Shown here: positions 1-7,726 of the stretch, in pieces
Position numbering within the stretch: the first letter of the stretch is position 1
How the letters are laid out: each line of letters opens with the position of its first letter
DNA from: JBBQNJ01 sp038329845
Lineage (GTDB): Bacteria > Planctomycetota > Phycisphaerae > Tepidisphaerales > Tepidisphaeraceae
Assembly (NCBI GenBank): GCA_038329845.1
Contig: JBBQNJ010000036.1
Location: 1 to 44,674 of the forward strand
Length of the DNA: 44,674 bases
Direction of reading: 5' to 3'
Program-made: the position numbers and the translations under genes
Notes under the pieces: generated by a model
Told to the model about the DNA's origin: nothing
The model's input: only the letters and a program-made list of their open reading frames with translations
Databases searched by the model: none

Positions 1-2
1 CG

Positions 3-341
3 TTATTGACGTCTGAACCGAGGGCTGGTACGCGCTGGTCGAGTCTGTGGGCGTTGGAACAGGGCCAACCAAAGCAACGGGACCTGCTGAGCCAATGGCC
101 GCTGCCCCGCCCCGCGGACTGGCTGGACCGGGTCAACACCCCTGAGACTGCCGAGGAACTGGCGGCGGTGCGTGTGAGCGCCAAGCGAGGACGGCCGTAC
201 GGTCAGGACGCCTGGCAGCGCCAGACGGCCCGCCTGCTGGGTCTTGAGGCGACCTTCGGGCCGCAAGGTCGGCCGCGGAAGCGATCCGTCCCGGCGGTTG
301 CCGGGACTGAAGTGGGTGTTCGGGATGGAAACGAATCTTAG
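3..341 (+). CDS. REP-associated tyrosine transposase (RAYT), C-terminal part, cut by window start
   Basis: The reading frame is open to the left edge, so only the C-terminal 112 or so codons are visible. The segment from about residue 45, with NTPETAEELAAVR, RGRPYG and AWQRQTARLLGLE, matches the C-terminal tail of IS200-like REP-associated transposases. The equivalent tail of the complete RAYT at 1032-1709 reads QPQTAAELASLR, RSRPYG and AWVRQTTLKLNL. The two copies are clearly related but too different to be a recent duplication. The catalytic HUH motif and Tyr would lie upstream of the window. Such proteins mobilise or maintain REP palindromes. Family call is fairly secure; whether the gene is intact cannot be judged. 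Confidence 0.75.
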   Translation, partial: LLTSEPRAGTRWSSLWALEQGQPKQRDLLSQWPLPRPADWLDRVNTPETAEELAAVRVSAKRGRPYGQDAWQRQTARLLGLEATFGPQGRPRKRSVPAVAGTEVGVRDGNES

Positions 342-439
342 ACCCTTGTTTTTGCCCGGATCTGGAGGGGGATCCCTCTCTTAGTGCCATTAGCACTTGT
401 CCCATTTTGCGTTCCTAGGCTTATCTTCAAACGAGACGA

Positions 440-464
440 ATGAACAGCTAAGTCCCCTTCATTC
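440..464 (+). repeat. REP-like palindromic element, copy 1
   Basis: This 25-base element has ATGAA and TTCAT ends and a GTCCCCTTCA core. It matches the copy at 1741-1765 with four differences. The reverse complement of the copy at 1014-1035 matches it with two differences. It lies between a RAYT fragment and a complete RAYT, as REP substrates usually do. Confidence 0.7.
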
Positions 465-484
465 TTATTAAGAATAATTGTCGC

Positions 485-515
485 TTGACATAGGCTGACG
501 CAGCCGTGGTATAAT
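485..515 (+). promoter_or_regulatory. Sigma70-type promoter with extended -10
   Basis: TTGACA at 485-490 and TATAAT at 510-515 are both perfect consensus hexamers. The spacer is 19 bases, longer than the ideal 17. A TG at 507-508, one base before the -10, gives an extended -10 (TGGTATAAT) that can compensate for the long spacer. Transcription would begin near 522 and lead into the gene at 561 or 591. Confidence 0.7.
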
Positions 516-560
516 ACTAGCCGAAGCGGGTGGAAGTGGGTGTCCTGAGCGGAGTGGGCC

Positions 561-1016
561 GTGGTTTATCAGCACCGACAGGATGGGCCGATGTACATCG
601 TTCTGCTGCTATTGGCAGCGGGCGCAGCGTGCCTTGCATGGTTCGCTCGCGCCAATCTCGTCGACGTCGCCGTCCTGACGGCAGCCGCCGTCATGCTGGT
701 GACCTTCGCGTTTTCATTCAAGTATCTCCTCGTTCGTGATGAAACGGACCACTTGGCTATGCGATATGGGCCACTGCCACTGTTTCGAGGCCGAATTCCT
801 TACTTCAGGATCACCGCCGTCGAAGAAGGCCGCTCCTCGCTGATCGACGGCTGGGGCATCCACTACGCCCCCGGACGCGGCTGGACCTACAATCTGTGGG
901 GATTTGGCTGCGTCAAGGTGAGCATGAGCAAGAAGGTCGTGCGGATCGGTACGGACGATGTGGCGGGAATGGCGGCGTTTCTGAAGACGAAGATAGCAAC
1001 GACGTGGGAAGACTGA
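561..1016 (+). CDS. Small membrane protein with PH-like C-terminal domain (unknown function)
   Basis: The product is 151 residues. Two adjacent hydrophobic segments (about residues 11-29 and 35-55) are followed by a soluble part of about 90 residues. That part contains RGRIPYFRITAVEEG, a Gly/Trp/Tyr-rich centre and VVRIGTDDVAGMAAFLK. This layout resembles bacterial PH-like or DUF-type membrane proteins in which a short hairpin anchors a beta-rich domain, but I cannot name a family. The GTG at 561 has GGAG six bases upstream. An ATG at 591 preceded by AGGA is an equally good start, giving 141 residues and opening directly with the first membrane segment. The gene has its own strong promoter at 485-515, and its stop lies inside a REP element. 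Confidence 0.7.
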   Translation: MVYQHRQDGPMYIVLLLLAAGAACLAWFARANLVDVAVLTAAAVMLVTFAFSFKYLLVRDETDHLAMRYGPLPLFRGRIPYFRITAVEEGRSSLIDGWGIHYAPGRGWTYNLWGFGCVKVSMSKKVVRIGTDDVAGMAAFLKTKIATTWED

Positions 1017-1035
1017 AGGGGACGTAGCTCTTCAT
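1014..1035 (-). repeat. REP-like palindromic element, copy 2 (left flank of RAYT)
   Basis: It reads TGAAGGGGACGTAGCTCTTC on the plus strand. It is the inverted partner of 1741-1765, with two differences over 22 bases. It contains both the stop of the upstream membrane-protein gene and the stop of the RAYT gene. Its TGAAG/CTTCA ends can pair as a short stem. Confidence 0.75.
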
Positions 1036-1709
1036 TTGCGGCTGATCTCACGCTTCTGCCCGCCGCGCGTCCGCAGGGTCCACTGCAGATTCAGCTTCAA
1101 TGTCGTCTGGCGGACCCACGCCTCGTCGCCGTACGGCCGGCTGCGGCGAACGTGCTTGCGCAATGAAGCCAGTTCCGCCGCCGTCTGCGGCTGGCTTACC
1201 CAAGACGTCCAGCGGCGCGGCCGCTTCACCGGCCAGTTGCTCAGCACCGTCCGCAGTTGCCCCCCGGCACGCCGAACCCACTCGCTGCCATGCGGCCATT
1301 GTGCCGCCTGTTCCACCCGCTTCGCCCGCACGGGATTCCGCTGCACGTAGCGTAGCAGCACCAGTAGGTGCTCGTCGGATTGAACAAGCAGGCTCTTGAA
1401 TCGCCCTTGGTACAGCGGCCCCATCAGCACTCGCCGGTGGGTGATCGCCCGCATCGCGTGCGTATGCGTCAGCCAGCGAAAGAACGACGTCACCTGCCCA
1501 TCCTGCTCCGGCCAGACCAGAAAGTGCCAGTGATTGGGCATCAGGCACCACTCGAGGATGCGCAGCGGATGGCGCTGCTGCGCCTCGACAATAATGCATT
1601 CAAACGCGGCATAGTCCTGCGGCTTTTTGAACAGCCTCGATCGCCCCGCCGCGCGGTTCCAGACGTGGTGGACGTATCCGCCGGGTGCTTGTCTGGCGTG
1701 TCGCGGCAT
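1032..1709 (-). CDS. REP-associated tyrosine transposase (IS200-like, Y1_Tnp)
   Basis: This 225-residue protein starts at the family-typical MPRHARQAPGGYVHHVWNR. Upstream in-frame ATG codons run through the REP element and are unlikely starts. It has the HUH-type signature MPNHWHFLVWP, then MGPLYQGRFKSLLV. The catalytic tyrosine is expected in LLVLLRYVQRNPVRA. The C-terminal QPQTAAELASLR / RSRPYGDEAW block is typical of RAYTs. Single-copy RAYTs are domesticated relatives of IS200 transposases that cut and spread REP palindromes. Inverted REP-like copies lie at both ends of this gene (1014-1035 and 1741-1765), which supports the assignment. All expected motifs are present, so it looks intact. 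Confidence 0.92.
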   Translation of the reverse strand: MPRHARQAPGGYVHHVWNRAAGRSRLFKKPQDYAAFECIIVEAQQRHPLRILEWCLMPNHWHFLVWPEQDGQVTSFFRWLTHTHAMRAITHRRVLMGPLYQGRFKSLLVQSDEHLLVLLRYVQRNPVRAKRVEQAAQWPHGSEWVRRAGGQLRTVLSNWPVKRPRRWTSWVSQPQTAAELASLRKHVRRSRPYGDEAWVRQTTLKLNLQWTLRTRGGQKREISRK

Positions 1710-1740
1710 GGCGGGAAGCATACCACGGGACATGTCGGGC

Positions 1741-1765
1741 ATGAAGAGATGCGTCCCCTTCATTC
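1741..1765 (+). repeat. REP-like palindromic element, copy 3 (right flank of RAYT)
   Basis: It begins ATGAAGAGATGCGTCCCC and is the near-perfect reverse complement of the copy at 1014-1035. The pair brackets the RAYT gene, giving a RAYT unit of about 750 bases. Confidence 0.75.
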
Positions 1766-2049
1766 GTTCCACAGACGAGGCAGATCGGGGTCAGCAGTTG
1801 AGAATGATTCTGCTCACCGGGGCGTGGGTGGCGGGGCACTGGTGATGGTCCTGCTGGGGCAGAATGATCCGGGGCGCTGGGGCGCGGGACGGGAATCGGG
1901 AGACGGCAACGTCCCATCATTCGGGGGGTGGCGACGGGGGGTCTGATAAAAAACGGAGCGCCAACGGCAATAACGGCGCGGGAGGACAGCTCGCGCAAGT
2001 CCTTCATTTGCAGGGCAATCAGTCGCCAGACGGCAGAGTCTGCGCGGCT

Positions 2050-2078
2050 TCAAGTTCAAACTTGCCGACAGTCGATAC
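2050..2078 (+). promoter_or_regulatory. Possible sigma28 (FliA-type) promoter for flagellin
   Basis: TCAAGTTC at 2050-2057 matches the TAAAGTTT -35 box at six of eight positions. GTCGATAC at 2071-2078 matches the GCCGATAA -10 box at six of eight. The 13-base spacer is longer than the usual 11, and the implied leader is about 280 bases, so this is a weak candidate. Confidence 0.3.
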
Positions 2079-2174
2079 GACAGTTGCTCCGCTGTGCCGC
2101 GAGTCGGGTGGCGGGGGCCGTTGCGACGGCAGGATGGATGACGCCGGAAAGGAGCTTGGACATGATCTGACCCC

Positions 2175-2195
2175 GCGTCGCCTCGGAGGCGACGC
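2175..2195. repeat. Interrupted palindrome in the flagellin leader
   Basis: GCGTCGCCTC at 2175-2184 is the exact reverse complement of GAGGCGACGC at 2186-2195, with one base between. It could form a stable RNA hairpin in the leader or a protein binding site. Its role is unknown. Confidence 0.5.
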
Positions 2196-2365
2196 CGCTG
2201 GAAGCTGTCGCGGGAGCGCCCTGACCCGCGGCGAGGCATATAGGCCTGGAGCTTCAAGGGAATGAAGGCCGTTGCGCCCCCTGGCCCTTCGACGCGGACC
2301 GCAGATCCGCCGGTGAGAAGGCCGGTCCAGCGCAACGCTATTCGAGTCAAGGAAAGACAATTGTC

Positions 2366-3775
2366 ATGAGCAGAATAAACACCAACGTCAGTTCACTGAT
2401 CGCGCAGCGCGTTCTTAACCGCAACAACACCTCGTTGAACAAGAGCCTGGAGCGCTTGAGCACGGGTTTGAAGATCAACACGGGAGCGGACAATCCGGCA
2501 GGGCTAATCGCCAGCGAGAACCTGCGGGCCGAGAAGGTGGGGATCACCACCGCGATCGACAACGCCGAGCGGGCCAGCAACATCATCGGGACGACCGAAG
2601 GGGGTCTGTCCGAGGTCAGTAATTTGCTGACCGAGCTGCAAGGCCTGGTCGGACAGTCGGCCAACAGCGGCGGATTGAGCGGCGAGGAAATCAACGCCAA
2701 TCAGCTTCAGGTCGATTCGATCCTCTCGACGATCAACCGCATCGCCCAAAGCACGGCGTTCCAGGGCAAGAAGCTGTTGAACGGCAACTACGCCTACGCC
2801 ACCAGCGGCGTGAGTACGACCAACTTCGCCAACGTGCAGATCAACGGGGCGCGGATGGCCGACGGCGCGGCGACCAACGTGGTCGTGGCGGTCACCCAGT
2901 CGGCCCAGACCGCCAAGATCGGCTACGCCGGCGGCACGCTGGGCGCGGCGAACAACGTGACTGTCGAGATCGCGGGCAACAACGGGACCGAGCAGTTGAG
3001 CTTCGCCGGCGGAGCCACCGTGGCCAACATGGTCACGGCGATCAACGCGGTGAAGGACGCCACGGGCGTGAGCGCTTCGACCAGCGGCACGGCTCTTCGG
3101 CTGAACTCGACGACGTTCGGCTCGGATCAGTACGTGAGCCTCAAGACCATCAGCGGCACGTTTGCCCCGACCGCTGCCAGCGACTACGGGCGCGACGCTT
3201 CGGTGACGATCAACGGCGCCCAGGCGCAGGCGAACGGCCTGAACGTGAGCTATCGTTCGAGCGGCCTGGATCTCGAGCTGGATCTTGCATCAGCGACGAA
3301 TACGTCGAACTCGACGGCGAACTTCTACATCACCGGCGGGGGCGCGACGTTCTCGCTGGGATCGAAGGTCACCGAGACCGACAAAGCGTCGATCGGCATC
3401 CAGTCGGTCTCGACCGGCAGCCTGGGTGACAACACGGTGGGGTATCTCTCGACCTTGCAGTCGGGGGCGACCAGCAACCTGTCCAGCGGCAGCAGCGTCA
3501 AGGCGCAGAAGATCATCGACAAGGCGATCAAGCAGGTCAGCCAGTTGCGCGGACGCCTGGGCGCGTTCCAGAAGTTCACGCTCGGCTCGACGATCAACAG
3601 CCTGGGCGTGGCCTATGAGAACGCCTCAGCCGCCGAAAGCGCCATCCGCGACACCGACTTCGCCGAGGAGACCGCTGCGTTGACGCGAAGCCAGATCCTG
3701 GCGCAGGCGGCGACCACGGTGCTGGCGCAGGCCAACTCGAGCCCTCAGAACGCCCTGGCTCTGCTCCGTGGCTAA
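2366..3775 (+). CDS. fliC: Flagellin
   Basis: This is the subunit of the flagellar filament, exported by the flagellar type III system. The 469 residues begin with the classic D0/D1 block (MSRINTNVSSLIAQRVLNRN, then LSTGLKINTGADNPAGLIAS). They end with the matching C-terminal block (SQLRGRLGAFQKF, ESAIRDTDFAEETAALTRSQILAQAATTVLAQAN, split here into motifs). The roughly 230-residue centre (about 145-375) is Ala/Gly/Thr/Ser-rich and repetitive, as in variable surface-exposed D2/D3 regions. AAGGAAAG at 2350-2357 is a good ribosome binding site about eight bases before the ATG. No other flagellar gene is in the window, so it is a monocistronic filament gene, consistent with the strong terminator at 3954. 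It may be one of several paralogues. Confidence 0.95.
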   Translation: MSRINTNVSSLIAQRVLNRNNTSLNKSLERLSTGLKINTGADNPAGLIASENLRAEKVGITTAIDNAERASNIIGTTEGGLSEVSNLLTELQGLVGQSANSGGLSGEEINANQLQVDSILSTINRIAQSTAFQGKKLLNGNYAYATSGVSTTNFANVQINGARMADGAATNVVVAVTQSAQTAKIGYAGGTLGAANNVTVEIAGNNGTEQLSFAGGATVANMVTAINAVKDATGVSASTSGTALRLNSTTFGSDQYVSLKTISGTFAPTAASDYGRDASVTINGAQAQANGLNVSYRSSGLDLELDLASATNTSNSTANFYITGGGATFSLGSKVTETDKASIGIQSVSTGSLGDNTVGYLSTLQSGATSNLSSGSSVKAQKIIDKAIKQVSQLRGRLGAFQKFTLGSTINSLGVAYENASAAESAIRDTDFAEETAALTRSQILAQAATTVLAQANSSPQNALALLRG

Positions 3776-3953
3776 GCGCGGGGCGCGTCGATCGTCGAAT
3801 CGCCTCCACGGCGACTGACGGCGTGAGCTACATGCGGCTCGTGCGCGACTGAGGATCCGGGCCAAAACCCCCGGTGTCATTGCTCGCGGCGATCCGAGCC
3901 AGCGCCGCCTGGTCGAAAAAGGGCGGTAAAGTTGATTCGCGTTTTGTCCAGAC

Positions 3954-3987
3954 CCCGGGCGCGCCGCGAGGCGCGTCCGGGTTTTTT
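3954..3987 (+). terminator. Rho-independent terminator after flagellin
   Basis: A 12-base stem pairs CCCGGGCGCGCC (3954-3965) with GGCGCGTCCGGG (3970-3981). It has one G-T pair, a four-base GCGA loop, and a run of six T residues at 3982-3987. This is a textbook intrinsic terminator about 180 bases after the flagellin stop. Confidence 0.9.
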
Positions 3988-4296
3988 CGTGGGGGGGATT
4001 CTTGAAAATCGGATTTTCGCAAGGACGCGGCGTGCCGGTGAGTCGCTGGTAAATCGAACGCCTTCTTGCGAAAGGCCAACGGCTTTAATCTATCGCTGTT
4101 TGCTGGCTCTGACGGCGCACGGCGTTAGCGCGGCTTGCGACCGGTCTACAACGCGATGAGGATGCACACGATGATCGCCTTGTACACATGAATCTCAGTC
4201 CTTCAGGCCCCGGCTGCCGGTGAGTGGGCCTGAGACTACACTTAGTCGTTCTGCCGCGAAGATCGCAGGGCAGAAATTGGGGCGCCGGAGGATCGT
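3988..4296. other. Intergenic region, no convincing gene
   Basis: No supported coding region is seen between the flagellin terminator and the SDR gene. A small hairpin is possible at 4204-4232, pairing CAGGCCC with GGGCCTG across 15 bases. No promoter stands out. Confidence 0.5.
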
Positions 4297-4317
4297 TTGA
4301 CAGGACGCGTGAACGGG

Positions 4318-5856
4318 ATGAATACGGCCAGCGATGTGCGCGATGGAGAACCGTCGGAGGCGCCCGCTTTTGAGTCCGGGTGCCTTCCTGGCCCGGTTCT
4401 TCTCACCGGGGCGACCGGTTACATCGGTGGGCGGCTGCTCGCGGCTTTGCTGGAGCGGGGCTACGCGGTGCGGTGCCTGGCCCGGCGACCAGAACACCTT
4501 CAAGGTCGTGTCTCGGGCAACTACGAGGTGGTCGCGGCGGACCTGGTGAACGCCGATAGCCTCGGTTCGGCGCTGGCGGGGGTGTTCACGGCCTTCTACC
4601 TGGTGCATTCCATGGGTTCGGAGGGCGGGTTTGCCGAGCAGGACCGATGTGCGGCAACGAATTTCGCGCAAGCGGCGCGGGCGGCGGGGGTTGGCCGTAT
4701 TATCTATCTTGGCGGCCTCGGCGGCGACCGAACGCTCTCGGCTCATCTGGCGAGTCGGCAGGAAGTGGGGCGTATCCTGCGGGAATCGGGCGTTCCCACC
4801 ATCGAGTTCCGCGCATCGGTCATCATTGGCTCGGGCAGTCTTTCTTTTGAGATGGTCCGCGCCTTGGTCACGCGCCTGCCGATCATGACCACGCCCCGCT
4901 GGGTGCGCAGCCTCGCCCAGCCCATTGCGGTGGAGGATGTTCTATCTTATTGCCTGGCGGCCATCGAAATGCCTGGCGAAGCCAGCATGATCTACGAAAT
5001 CGGCGGGCCGGACCGCGTGTCCTATGCCGACTTGATGCGCGAGTATGCCCGGCAGGTGGGGCTGTACCGATTGATTATTCCCGTGCCTGTGCTCAGTCCA
5101 GGGCTTTCGAGCCTGTGGCTCGGGCTGGTGACCCCACTGTACGCGCGGGTGGGACGTAAGCTCATCGACAGCGTCAAGCACGATACCGTCGTCAAAGACG
5201 ACCGCGCGCTGCGCGATTTTGACATTCGTCCGCGCGGCCTGCGCGAGGCCATTGCCCGTGCCTTGGCAAATGAAGACCAGGAGTACGCTCGGACGCGCTG
5301 GTCCGACGCGCTGTCGTCCGCGGGCAGTCCGCGGCAGTGGGGGGGTGTGCGGTTCGGCCGCCGCTTGATCGACCTTCGGCGTATGCATGTGCAAGTTGGC
5401 ACCGCGGCGGCATTTGCCCCGATCGAGCAAATCGGCGGAGAGAGCGGCTGGTACTTCGCCAATTGGCTTTGGAAGCTTCGTGGCGCGATCGACGTGATCT
5501 TTGGCGGCGTGGGCATGCGCCGCGGCCGGCCCCATCCGACAAACTTAAAGACGGGTGATGCGCTGGATTCATGGCGCGTCGAGGCCGTTGAGCGGCCTTC
5601 GTTGCTTCGCCTGCGGGCCGAGATGAAACTGCCCGGCCGGGCGTGGCTGCAGTTCGAGGTGGAGTCGGAATCAACCGATCCCAGCGTTCCGAGCGCCTGG
5701 ATCACGCAGACGGCTCTGTTCGATCCGGTCGGCCTGCTCGGTGTGCTTTACTGGTATGGCGTGTGGCCGCTGCACCAATGGGTTTTTGCCGGAATGCTTC
5801 GCTCGATTGCGCACGCAGCCGAGGGGGTGCCGGACCATGAGAAAAAACGTCGGTAG
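4318..5856 (+). CDS. SDR-family oxidoreductase with C-terminal DUF2867 domain
   Basis: The product is 512 residues. The N-terminal half is an atypical (epimerase/NmrA-like) Rossmann domain, with LLTGATGYIGGRLLAALLERG near residue 28 and the YLVHSMGSE and YLGGLGGD strands. The C-terminal part, from about residue 320, is DUF2867: ESGWYFANWLWKLRGAID, GGVGMRRGR.HP, GDALDSWRVE, LRLRAEMKLPGRAWLQFEV, then FDPVGLLGVLYWYGVWPLH. Proteins of this fused architecture are widespread, but their substrate is not established; a NAD(P)-binding reductase or membrane-associated lipid or cofactor role is only inference. The ATG at 4318 is preferred over a TTG at 4297. The gene stands alone, with a convergent gene downstream. 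Confidence 0.88.
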   Translation: MNTASDVRDGEPSEAPAFESGCLPGPVLLTGATGYIGGRLLAALLERGYAVRCLARRPEHLQGRVSGNYEVVAADLVNADSLGSALAGVFTAFYLVHSMGSEGGFAEQDRCAATNFAQAARAAGVGRIIYLGGLGGDRTLSAHLASRQEVGRILRESGVPTIEFRASVIIGSGSLSFEMVRALVTRLPIMTTPRWVRSLAQPIAVEDVLSYCLAAIEMPGEASMIYEIGGPDRVSYADLMREYARQVGLYRLIIPVPVLSPGLSSLWLGLVTPLYARVGRKLIDSVKHDTVVKDDRALRDFDIRPRGLREAIARALANEDQEYARTRWSDALSSAGSPRQWGGVRFGRRLIDLRRMHVQVGTAAAFAPIEQIGGESGWYFANWLWKLRGAIDVIFGGVGMRRGRPHPTNLKTGDALDSWRVEAVERPSLLRLRAEMKLPGRAWLQFEVESESTDPSVPSAWITQTALFDPVGLLGVLYWYGVWPLHQWVFAGMLRSIAHAAEGVPDHEKKRR

Positions 5857-5875
5857 CGGCGCTGCGGCACGGCGG

Positions 5876-6388
5876 TCATAGCTTGCGCGAATCGTACGCC
5901 CAATGCAGCAACGCTTGTCGTTGTTTTGGCCGGCAATTCCAGTCCCCGGACTGACAATTCTGCTTCACCTGGGCCACGTGCCGCCGGATCGCCCGCCAAC
6001 GGCGAATTTGCCGGTCATCGTCCGGGCAGCGCCGTCCCAGGTAATAGCGGCAATACCACTGAAACCACCCGCGAGGATCGTCGGGGTAAATCCACCCCTT
6101 TGCCCGCCACACGGACAGCGGCTGTGAGGCATTGACCCCGAAGAAGTTCATTGCTGGATCGTGGCGCTGCGGACAGAGCTTGGCTTTCTTGAACCATGCC
6201 GCGGGAAACTCAGCCTGGCAATCCGTCAGATATTTCCCCCCGAATACCCCGAGTTCCAGCATCTTTCCAGGCGTTAACCGCGGGCGAAATCCCACGCCGA
6301 AGTTCCGTCCAACCGGCTCGGTCAATACGTAACTGTAACCCTGTTGCATCTGATCATGCACCACAACGGTCTGGCATTTTCGTCTCAT
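5876..6388 (-). CDS. Conserved protein of unknown function, Trp/Tyr/Arg-rich
   Basis: The product is 171 residues, very rich in aromatic and basic residues. Landmarks are YSYVLTEPVGRNF, GFRPRLTPGKMLELGVFGGKY, FFGVNASQPLSVWRAKGWI, DPRGWFQWYCRYYLGRR and a terminal RQALLHWAYDS. I recognise these as a conserved family found across unrelated bacteria, with no function I can name. The ATG at 6388 has AAGGA upstream; an ATG at 6349 is closer to where the conserved part begins but has no visible ribosome binding site. It converges on the SDR/DUF2867 gene, with 19 bases between the stops. A four-copy 16-base tandem repeat sits just upstream. Confidence 0.75.
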   Translation of the reverse strand: MRRKCQTVVVHDQMQQGYSYVLTEPVGRNFGVGFRPRLTPGKMLELGVFGGKYLTDCQAEFPAAWFKKAKLCPQRHDPAMNFFGVNASQPLSVWRAKGWIYPDDPRGWFQWYCRYYLGRRCPDDDRQIRRWRAIRRHVAQVKQNCQSGDWNCRPKQRQALLHWAYDSRKL

Positions 6389-6432
6389 CTGACCAAGGTC
6401 CTTGCGGTGGATGGCGGTGCGCTGACGATGAC

Positions 6433-6496
6433 AACGCCTCGCCGGGATAACGCCTCGCCGGGGTAACGCCACGCCGGGGTAACGCCTCGCCGGCGC
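6433..6496. repeat. Four-copy 16-base tandem repeat
   Basis: The unit is AACGCCTCGCCGGGGT. Copies lie at 6433-6448, 6449-6464, 6465-6480 and 6481-6496, with one to three substitutions each. It occupies the region 45-108 bases upstream of the gene starting at 6388, so copy-number change could affect that gene's expression. Confidence 0.9.
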
Positions 6497-6628
6497 CGGC
6501 TCAAAGGTTACCGGCCGGGCGTGGTCGTGCTGATGTTCCTTCCGTCGGTTCAGAACGCCCGGTGCGCCTTGCTCAGCAATCCCACTGCCGCTGGATCAAT
6601 TGTCGGCGCGCCGGCGTCGAATATCAGC

Positions 6629-7636
6629 TCAGCTTACCAGCTTCAGCAAGTCGCCCACGTCGGCCGTGGCCAGGCATTCAACGGTGTCGGCGGCACCGTA
6701 GTAGATTTTCACTTCGCCGGAGTCCTCGAGGATCATGCCGCCGGGGAAAATCACATCGTTACGGAAGCCATCGCGCTCGAACGGGGCTTCCGGGGCGATC
6801 AGCGGGTGTTTGCTCAGGCCGATGACTTTGTGAGGATTTTCCAGGTCCAGGAGCATCAGTCCGGCGGTGTAGCGTTTTTGCCAGCGCGGCTCCCAACCGT
6901 TTTTGCCGCGCTCGTTGTCCCGATCCACGCAGTGGACCAGTGTGAGCCAGCCCTTGGAGGTCTTGATCGGCGGGGCACCGGGGCCGACCTTGTCGTTGGC
7001 GAAAGGGAAATCCTCGACGCCGGCGACGAGGCGCGTGTTGCCCCAGTGGATCAGGTCGGGGCTGTGGCTCATCCAGATGTCGAAGCGATCGCGGCCGCGG
7101 CTGTAGACAGGCATGGGTCGCTCGAGGCGAACGTACTTGCCGTTGACCTTGTCGGTCAGCAGGACCATGTTGCGGTTGTCGGGTGCCGAGAGCGAGAGGA
7201 TTTTGAAAGCCTGGAAGTCGTCGGTTAGCGCCATTCCGCCGCGCACGCCGTGGTTGGTGTCCACCGCGAAGCAGACGCACACTCGCCCGTCGATCACATG
7301 GAGCCGCGGGTCATAGACTCGGCGGACATCGCCGTCGGTGGCGTCGAGAATCCTCGGCTCGTTTCCGTCCCAGATCGGCTTGGGATGCACTTCCCAGTGG
7401 ATGCCATCCTTGCTGAACGCCAGGCCGAGGTTGGTGTAGTCGAACTTCGGATCGTTCCATCGACCGACGTCATTGCGGAAGATCATCACGTATCGCCCCT
7501 GATATTTGCAGACCCCGGCGTTGAAGATTAATGTCGCGGGGTAGGGGATGTCGGCCCGCGTGAGGACAGGTTCGGGCTGGCGATGAAGGCACGCGGCGCT
7601 GGTGAGAATTTTGGGGATCACGGGATCGGGCATCAT
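6629..7636 (-). CDS. GH130-family beta-mannoside phosphorylase/hydrolase
   Basis: The product is 335 residues, the usual size for glycoside hydrolase family 130. It has the five-bladed propeller landmarks: FNAGVCKYQGRYVMIFR near residue 38, GLAFSKDGIHWEV, and RRVYDPRLHVIDGRVCV, where the Asp of YDPR is expected to be the proton donor. Further landmarks are FDIWMSHSPDLIHWG, WLTLVHCVD and IFPGGMIL, with YYGAADTVECLATA near the C-terminus. Known members phosphorolyse or hydrolyse beta-1,4- or beta-1,2-mannosides; the linkage cannot be read here. No signal peptide is visible, so it acts in the cytoplasm on imported oligosaccharides. Two tandem ATGs (7636 and 7633) follow GGAG; the second is better spaced. 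It is divergent from the dehydrogenase at 7727. Confidence 0.9.
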   Translation of the reverse strand: MMPDPVIPKILTSAACLHRQPEPVLTRADIPYPATLIFNAGVCKYQGRYVMIFRNDVGRWNDPKFDYTNLGLAFSKDGIHWEVHPKPIWDGNEPRILDATDGDVRRVYDPRLHVIDGRVCVCFAVDTNHGVRGGMALTDDFQAFKILSLSAPDNRNMVLLTDKVNGKYVRLERPMPVYSRGRDRFDIWMSHSPDLIHWGNTRLVAGVEDFPFANDKVGPGAPPIKTSKGWLTLVHCVDRDNERGKNGWEPRWQKRYTAGLMLLDLENPHKVIGLSKHPLIAPEAPFERDGFRNDVIFPGGMILEDSGEVKIYYGAADTVECLATADVGDLLKLVS

Positions 7637-7726
7637 CAGGCTCCGGCAAAGGTCGTCCCGCCGGGTGCGACCGGGGCGGTGGTGGCACGATATCCGAACG
7701 ATCGAGATTTTACAGAGGATACGGCA

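Larger units (their letters stand above)
1766..2349. other. Intergenic region upstream of flagellin, no convincing gene
   Basis: About 580 bases separate the RAYT unit from the flagellin ribosome binding site. Open frames are present on both strands, but none has recognisable protein features. The region holds a possible sigma28 promoter (2050-2078) and an interrupted palindrome (2175-2195), so at least its right part is probably the flagellin 5' leader. Confidence 0.5.

Noticed and set aside
2341..2356. TTCGAGTC resembling a tRNA T-arm
   Set aside because: No matching stem, anticodon arm or acceptor stem around it.
3927..3953. TAAAGTTG resembling a sigma28 -35 box after flagellin
   Set aside because: The matching -10 has only four of eight bases and the flagellin terminator follows at once.
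5022..5705. Long open frames on the minus strand inside the SDR/DUF2867 gene
   Set aside because: High-GC shadow frames with Arg/Pro-rich composition and no protein motifs; the plus-strand frame has clear family motifs.
6433..6496. Possible CRISPR array
   Set aside because: The units are contiguous 16-base repeats without spacers, so it is a simple tandem repeat.
7682..7698. TGGCACG resembling a sigma54 -24 box before the Zn-dehydrogenase
   Set aside because: The -12 element is CCGAA instead of TTGCT and lacks the essential GC, so it is not a credible sigma54 promoter.
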